NCBI RefSeq assembly: GCF_041355105.1
Contig: NZ_JBFUPK010000002.1
Coordinates: 1,370,037 to 1,434,036, forward strand
From: Terriglobus sp. RCC_193
Lineage (GTDB): Bacteria; Acidobacteriota; Terriglobia; Terriglobales; Acidobacteriaceae
Direction: 5' to 3'
DNA: 64,000 bases
The translations under genes and the position numbers were made by a program. The notes under the pieces are model-generated. The model was not told the origin of the DNA. It did no database searches and saw only the letters and a program-made list of their open reading frames with translations. Numbering within the stretch: the first letter of the stretch is position 1; every line of letters begins with the position of its first letter. This document shows positions 61,410 through 64,000 of this stretch, one piece after another.

Positions 61410-61420
61410 AGCACCTCTGC

Positions 61421-61966
61421 ATGAGAGACTGTTTGCGAGCCGCTATGCCGAACCTTCCCGACCCGCTTGATCGTGTGCTGGCAGAGATGTTGCGGCATCC
61501 GCTTGCGCTGCTGCGCGGATGGAACTGGAAGGCCGCGTCTTTTTCGGCAATTCTGCGTAGTTTGTTTTTCCTTTTCGCAAATCTTCATGGCACACACCAT
61601 GCCGCGGCAAAAGCCATGCTGACGGAGTTTGTGTACGGCACGTTTGCCGCAGGAGTGGCGGGTGCGGTGATCCAGCGGCTGCGTCATACGGAGCCTGTCA
61701 GGAAAACGGCGTTGGTGGTGTGGCTGGTGATCCCACTGGTGTTGTTGGCGGCGCAGGCATCGGTGCATCGCATGATGGGTACGCAGCATGTGCGTACGGG
61801 GCTGATTGCTTCGTTTATTTTTGCGTCGTTTGCCTCAGGATTTAACTGGTTTGCAATGCGTCATGGCGCGTTTGTGATGGGTGAGCGGCGTTCGTTTGCG
61901 CACGATCTTCTGCTGGTTCCAGGGCTGATTGGGCAGTTTCTGTTTACACCGTTGCAACGCGAGTAG
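61421..61966 (+). CDS. Integral membrane protein of unknown function
   Basis: The 181-residue protein has about four TM helices (ILRSLFFLFANLHG, VYGTFAAGVAGAVI, ALVVWLVIPLVLLAAQ, TGLIASFIFASFASGFNWF) separated by short loops. I know no family. It starts 11 nt from the divergent GT4 gene. Alternative start ATG 61445. Confidence 0.55.
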   Translation: MRDCLRAAMPNLPDPLDRVLAEMLRHPLALLRGWNWKAASFSAILRSLFFLFANLHGTHHAAAKAMLTEFVYGTFAAGVAGAVIQRLRHTEPVRKTALVVWLVIPLVLLAAQASVHRMMGTQHVRTGLIASFIFASFASGFNWFAMRHGAFVMGERRSFAHDLLLVPGLIGQFLFTPLQRE

Positions 61967-62020
61967 GGTGTAACCTGATTGCAAGAGGGACGACCTTCGG
62001 ATGAAGGCGGCCACCACACC

Positions 62021-62935
62021 ATGATGAAGACCCCACTCTGCCTCGTAACCTGCCTCCTTGCATCTTCCGCAGCCTTTGCACAGAACGCCGATATCTTTGG
62101 CCATCTGCTTCCCGCACAAAAACATACACGCGTCTTCGGCCAGGAGATTGCCTATTACGACATGGGTACAGCCAAGGCCGATGAGCCGGTGCTGGTCCTG
62201 TTGCACGGCTATGGTTCGCAGGCCGATGTGGACTTTGGCCCGTCATTGCCGCTGCTGGAAAAGCAGTATCGTGTGATTGCGCTGGACCAGATTGGTGCGG
62301 GACAAAGCGCCAAACCGCTGATTGCCTATCGTGTGCAGACTTACGTTGAATTTCTTGCAGAGTTTCTGCGCACGCAGGGCATTACGCATTTTGATCTGCT
62401 TGGCGAATCGCTCGGTGGATGGACTGCTGCTGCGTATGCACAACAGTCGCTTACTTCCGGAAGTACATTGCCGAAGCCTTCGCGATTGATCCTGGAAGAT
62501 GCTGCCGGATTCTCCGCGCCGGAGACGGGGTTTTCTCCCAGCGCAGGTATTCATCTTTCGGTAAGCACGGTGGGAGAAGTGGTCACCGGGCTGCGTGCCG
62601 TTTTCTATAACAAGTCGTTGATTACGGAAGACGTGGCGCGGCGTCGTTTCATTACGAAGCTGGCGGCGAATGATGGCCTTGTAACGAGTACCTTCAGCAG
62701 TAATCCTGCGGTGCGTTCAGAAGCTCTGGGTGAGAAGGCTTCGAGCATTACGATTCCTACGCTGGTGATCTGGGGCGCGCAGGATACGACGGTGCCGATT
62801 GCGATGGGGCGGGCGTATGCCAAGACGATACCGCAGGCGAAGCTGGTCACCATTGATGAGAGTGGCCATGTGCCTTCACTGGAACAGCCGCAGCGGTTTG
62901 TGAAGGCTGTAGAAGATTTTCTGGCAGGAAAGTAA
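62021..62935 (+). CDS. Secreted alpha/beta-hydrolase
   Basis: The 304-residue enzyme has a signal peptide (MMKTPLCLVTCLLASSAAFAQ). Serine hydrolase motifs: nucleophile elbow GESLGG, oxyanion HGYGS, Asp in WGAQDTTVP, His in SGHVPSLEQP. It resembles esterases and 2-hydroxymuconate-type hydrolases; substrate unknown. The ATG at 62021 follows a second ATG (62024); the upstream frame is poor. It is 54 nt from the small membrane protein. Confidence 0.85.
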   Translation: MMKTPLCLVTCLLASSAAFAQNADIFGHLLPAQKHTRVFGQEIAYYDMGTAKADEPVLVLLHGYGSQADVDFGPSLPLLEKQYRVIALDQIGAGQSAKPLIAYRVQTYVEFLAEFLRTQGITHFDLLGESLGGWTAAAYAQQSLTSGSTLPKPSRLILEDAAGFSAPETGFSPSAGIHLSVSTVGEVVTGLRAVFYNKSLITEDVARRRFITKLAANDGLVTSTFSSNPAVRSEALGEKASSITIPTLVIWGAQDTTVPIAMGRAYAKTIPQAKLVTIDESGHVPSLEQPQRFVKAVEDFLAGK

Positions 62936-62984
62936 TCTCTTCGGAATGCCGCGGTGTGCTGTTGTTATGAACGGATTGCGTCAC

Positions 62985-63330
62985 TACAGTCCGTCATCCT
63001 GAGCGGAGCACGAAGTGCGGAGTCGGAGGACGCGCTTTCTCAGTGAAATCGTAGTGAGTGACAAGAAAGCAGGTCCTTCAGCTCCGCTTCGCTTCGTTCA
63101 GGATGACGAACTTCGTTCGTATGAGCTTCGCTGGTTCGCGCTTTGCGCGAAGAACCCAGGTTAGCTTCGCGAACCTGGGGCACCCGGATTTTGCGGCTGG
63201 AAGTTCGAGCGGTTGTGGGCGCTGGGAGTCTATCGGGATCCTTCGCTTTGCTCAGGATGACGCGCTTTGCGCGTACGAGCTTCGCTTAGATGCAAGCGAT
63301 AATGTGTTTGCGCTCCGCTCAGAATGACAA
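62985..63330. repeat. Inverted pair of modules and hairpin mosaic
   Basis: A GTCATCCTGAGC module (62993-63040) faces an inverted copy (63064-63107), making a 115-bp MITE-like unit. Then come ACGAAC-TTC-GTTCGT (63106-63120), TTCGCGC-TTT-GCGCGAA (about 63135-63151), CCCAGGTT...AACCTGGG, and ACGCGC-TTT-GCGCGT (63260-63274) with CTCAGGATGAC and CTCAGAATGAC modules. It fills most of the 421-nt gap. No gene is supported. Confidence 0.8.
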
Positions 63331-63356
63331 TGAGAAAACGTCGTCCTTGGGTTTCC

Positions 63357-64000
63357 TTATCCACGTGTGGCGGCGATGTCTGGCCCCAGAACTTCCTGTG
63401 CGTTTGGCGCTGGGCCTTCGGGGACGCGCTCCTCCGGGCCGCATGTCGAGCAATATTTCTGCAGACCTTCTTGCAGAATGGCGAAGGCTTCTTCCGGCGT
63501 GTCGGCAAAGCGGAAGAGGTTGGTATCGCCGACAGAGATGGCGCCCTTTTCCGCGAGCAAGTCAAGGTTGATGACGCCGTGCCAGTACGATCGACCGTAA
63601 ATGATTATGGTCATGTCCTTGGCCATCTTGTGTGTCTGCGCCAGCGTCAGAAGCTCAAACATTTCGTCCAGCGTGCCAAAACCTCCGGGAAAGACAACGA
63701 GTGCTTTTGCGAGGTAAGCAAACCAGAACTTGCGCATGAAGAAGTAATGGAACTGGAAGTTCAGCGCAGGTGTGATGTAGGGATTGGGCCGTTGTTCAAA
63801 GGGAAGTGCGATGTTCAGGCCGATGGTTTTGCCGCCTGCTTCATACGCACCGCGATTGGCAGCTTCCATAATGCCAGGGCCACCGCCGCTGCATACCACG
63901 AAACGATGGCGGCGTCCCGGCAGGTCCTTCGCCCAGTCCGTCAGCAGATGTGCCAGTTTACGCGCGTCTTCGTAGTAGCGCGCCATCTCCACTGCGGCTT
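63357..64000 (-). CDS. LOG family protein (TIGR00730-type), N-terminus beyond window
   Basis: The C-terminal 214 residues have the LOG family motifs GGGPGIMEAANRGAYE and PGGFGTLDEMFELLT, plus an FMRKFWF region between. Such proteins are cytokinin riboside 5'-monophosphate phosphoribohydrolases or relatives that cleave nucleotide phosphoribosyl bonds; many bacterial members have unclear roles. The frame is open to the right window edge without a stop, so the N-terminus lies outside. The last 30 residues are P/E-rich. Confidence 0.85.
   Translation of the reverse strand, partial: AAVEMARYYEDARKLAHLLTDWAKDLPGRRHRFVVCSGGGPGIMEAANRGAYEAGGKTIGLNIALPFEQRPNPYITPALNFQFHYFFMRKFWFAYLAKALVVFPGGFGTLDEMFELLTLAQTHKMAKDMTIIIYGRSYWHGVINLDLLAEKGAISVGDTNLFRFADTPEEAFAILQEGLQKYCSTCGPEERVPEGPAPNAQEVLGPDIAATRG

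Overview
The window looks like a GC-rich chromosomal segment of an Acidobacteriota member, probably Terriglobales/Acidobacteriaceae (Terriglobus- or Granulicella-like). The inference rests on two coupled proteins of the acidobacterial VWFA-related type, a 1541-residue NHL/MBG/Ig-like surface protein, a PQQ dehydrogenase with an inserted cytochrome c domain, and several predicted outer-membrane beta-barrel proteins (Gram-negative envelope). No rRNA, phage, plasmid or CRISPR was seen. There is one tRNA, Pro(CGG). Genes lie on both strands in short operons.

Layout. 1-3.4 kb (minus): DUF1015 protein, tsaE and an ABC-F ATPase cut by the window edge. 3.6-11.6 kb (plus): MFS exporter, GT87-like membrane protein, the VWA pair, an amidase-fold protein that has lost zinc ligands, a GerMN protein and murI. 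12.6-16.1 kb: DEAD-box helicase and a PepSY membrane protein with a Met/His-rich loop. 16.2-24.1 kb: PQQ dehydrogenase, small secreted or lipoprotein genes, VOC, cupin, tdk, PAP2 phosphatase and an alginate-export-like porin. 24.2-29.3 kb (minus): ribE, ribD, a DUF4279-like gene, ftsY and two response regulators. 29.3-42.2 kb: mixed metabolism (oleate hydratase, EamA transporter, class V aminotransferase, YqeY, GT39-like, DinB, MsrB, RidA). 42.5-49 kb: giant surface protein and an OmpA-like protein. 49.1-64 kb: tRNA-Pro, gluQ, ppc, CPBP protease, TonB receptor, second ABC-F, a GH13-like pseudoenzyme, GT4, alpha/beta hydrolase and a LOG-family gene cut by the right edge.

The most unusual content is intergenic. 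At least nine loci carry mosaics built from the same short words, especially a module containing GTCATYCTGAG and hairpins whose stems differ between copies with compensating changes on both arms (GGTC/GACC, GCGC/GCGC, GAAC/GTTC, GACC/GGTC, GATTC/GAATC) while loop and flanks stay constant. One roughly 400-bp mosaic occurs in opposite orientation at about 11.6 and 30.9 kb. Two short loci are inverted pairs resembling MITEs or BIMEs. A third pair of 33-nt inverted copies (32/33 identical) brackets a lone GIY-YIG nuclease gene at 36870-37379, whose stop codon lies inside the right copy. I propose this as a candidate repeat-associated nuclease element, a functional analogue of REP/RAYT systems; movement is inferred, not shown.

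Functional links: tsaE, gluQ and both ABC-F proteins serve tRNA modification or the ribosome; murI, the amidase-fold protein and the GerMN protein suggest an envelope cluster; ribD-ribE make riboflavin; ftsY serves membrane protein targeting.
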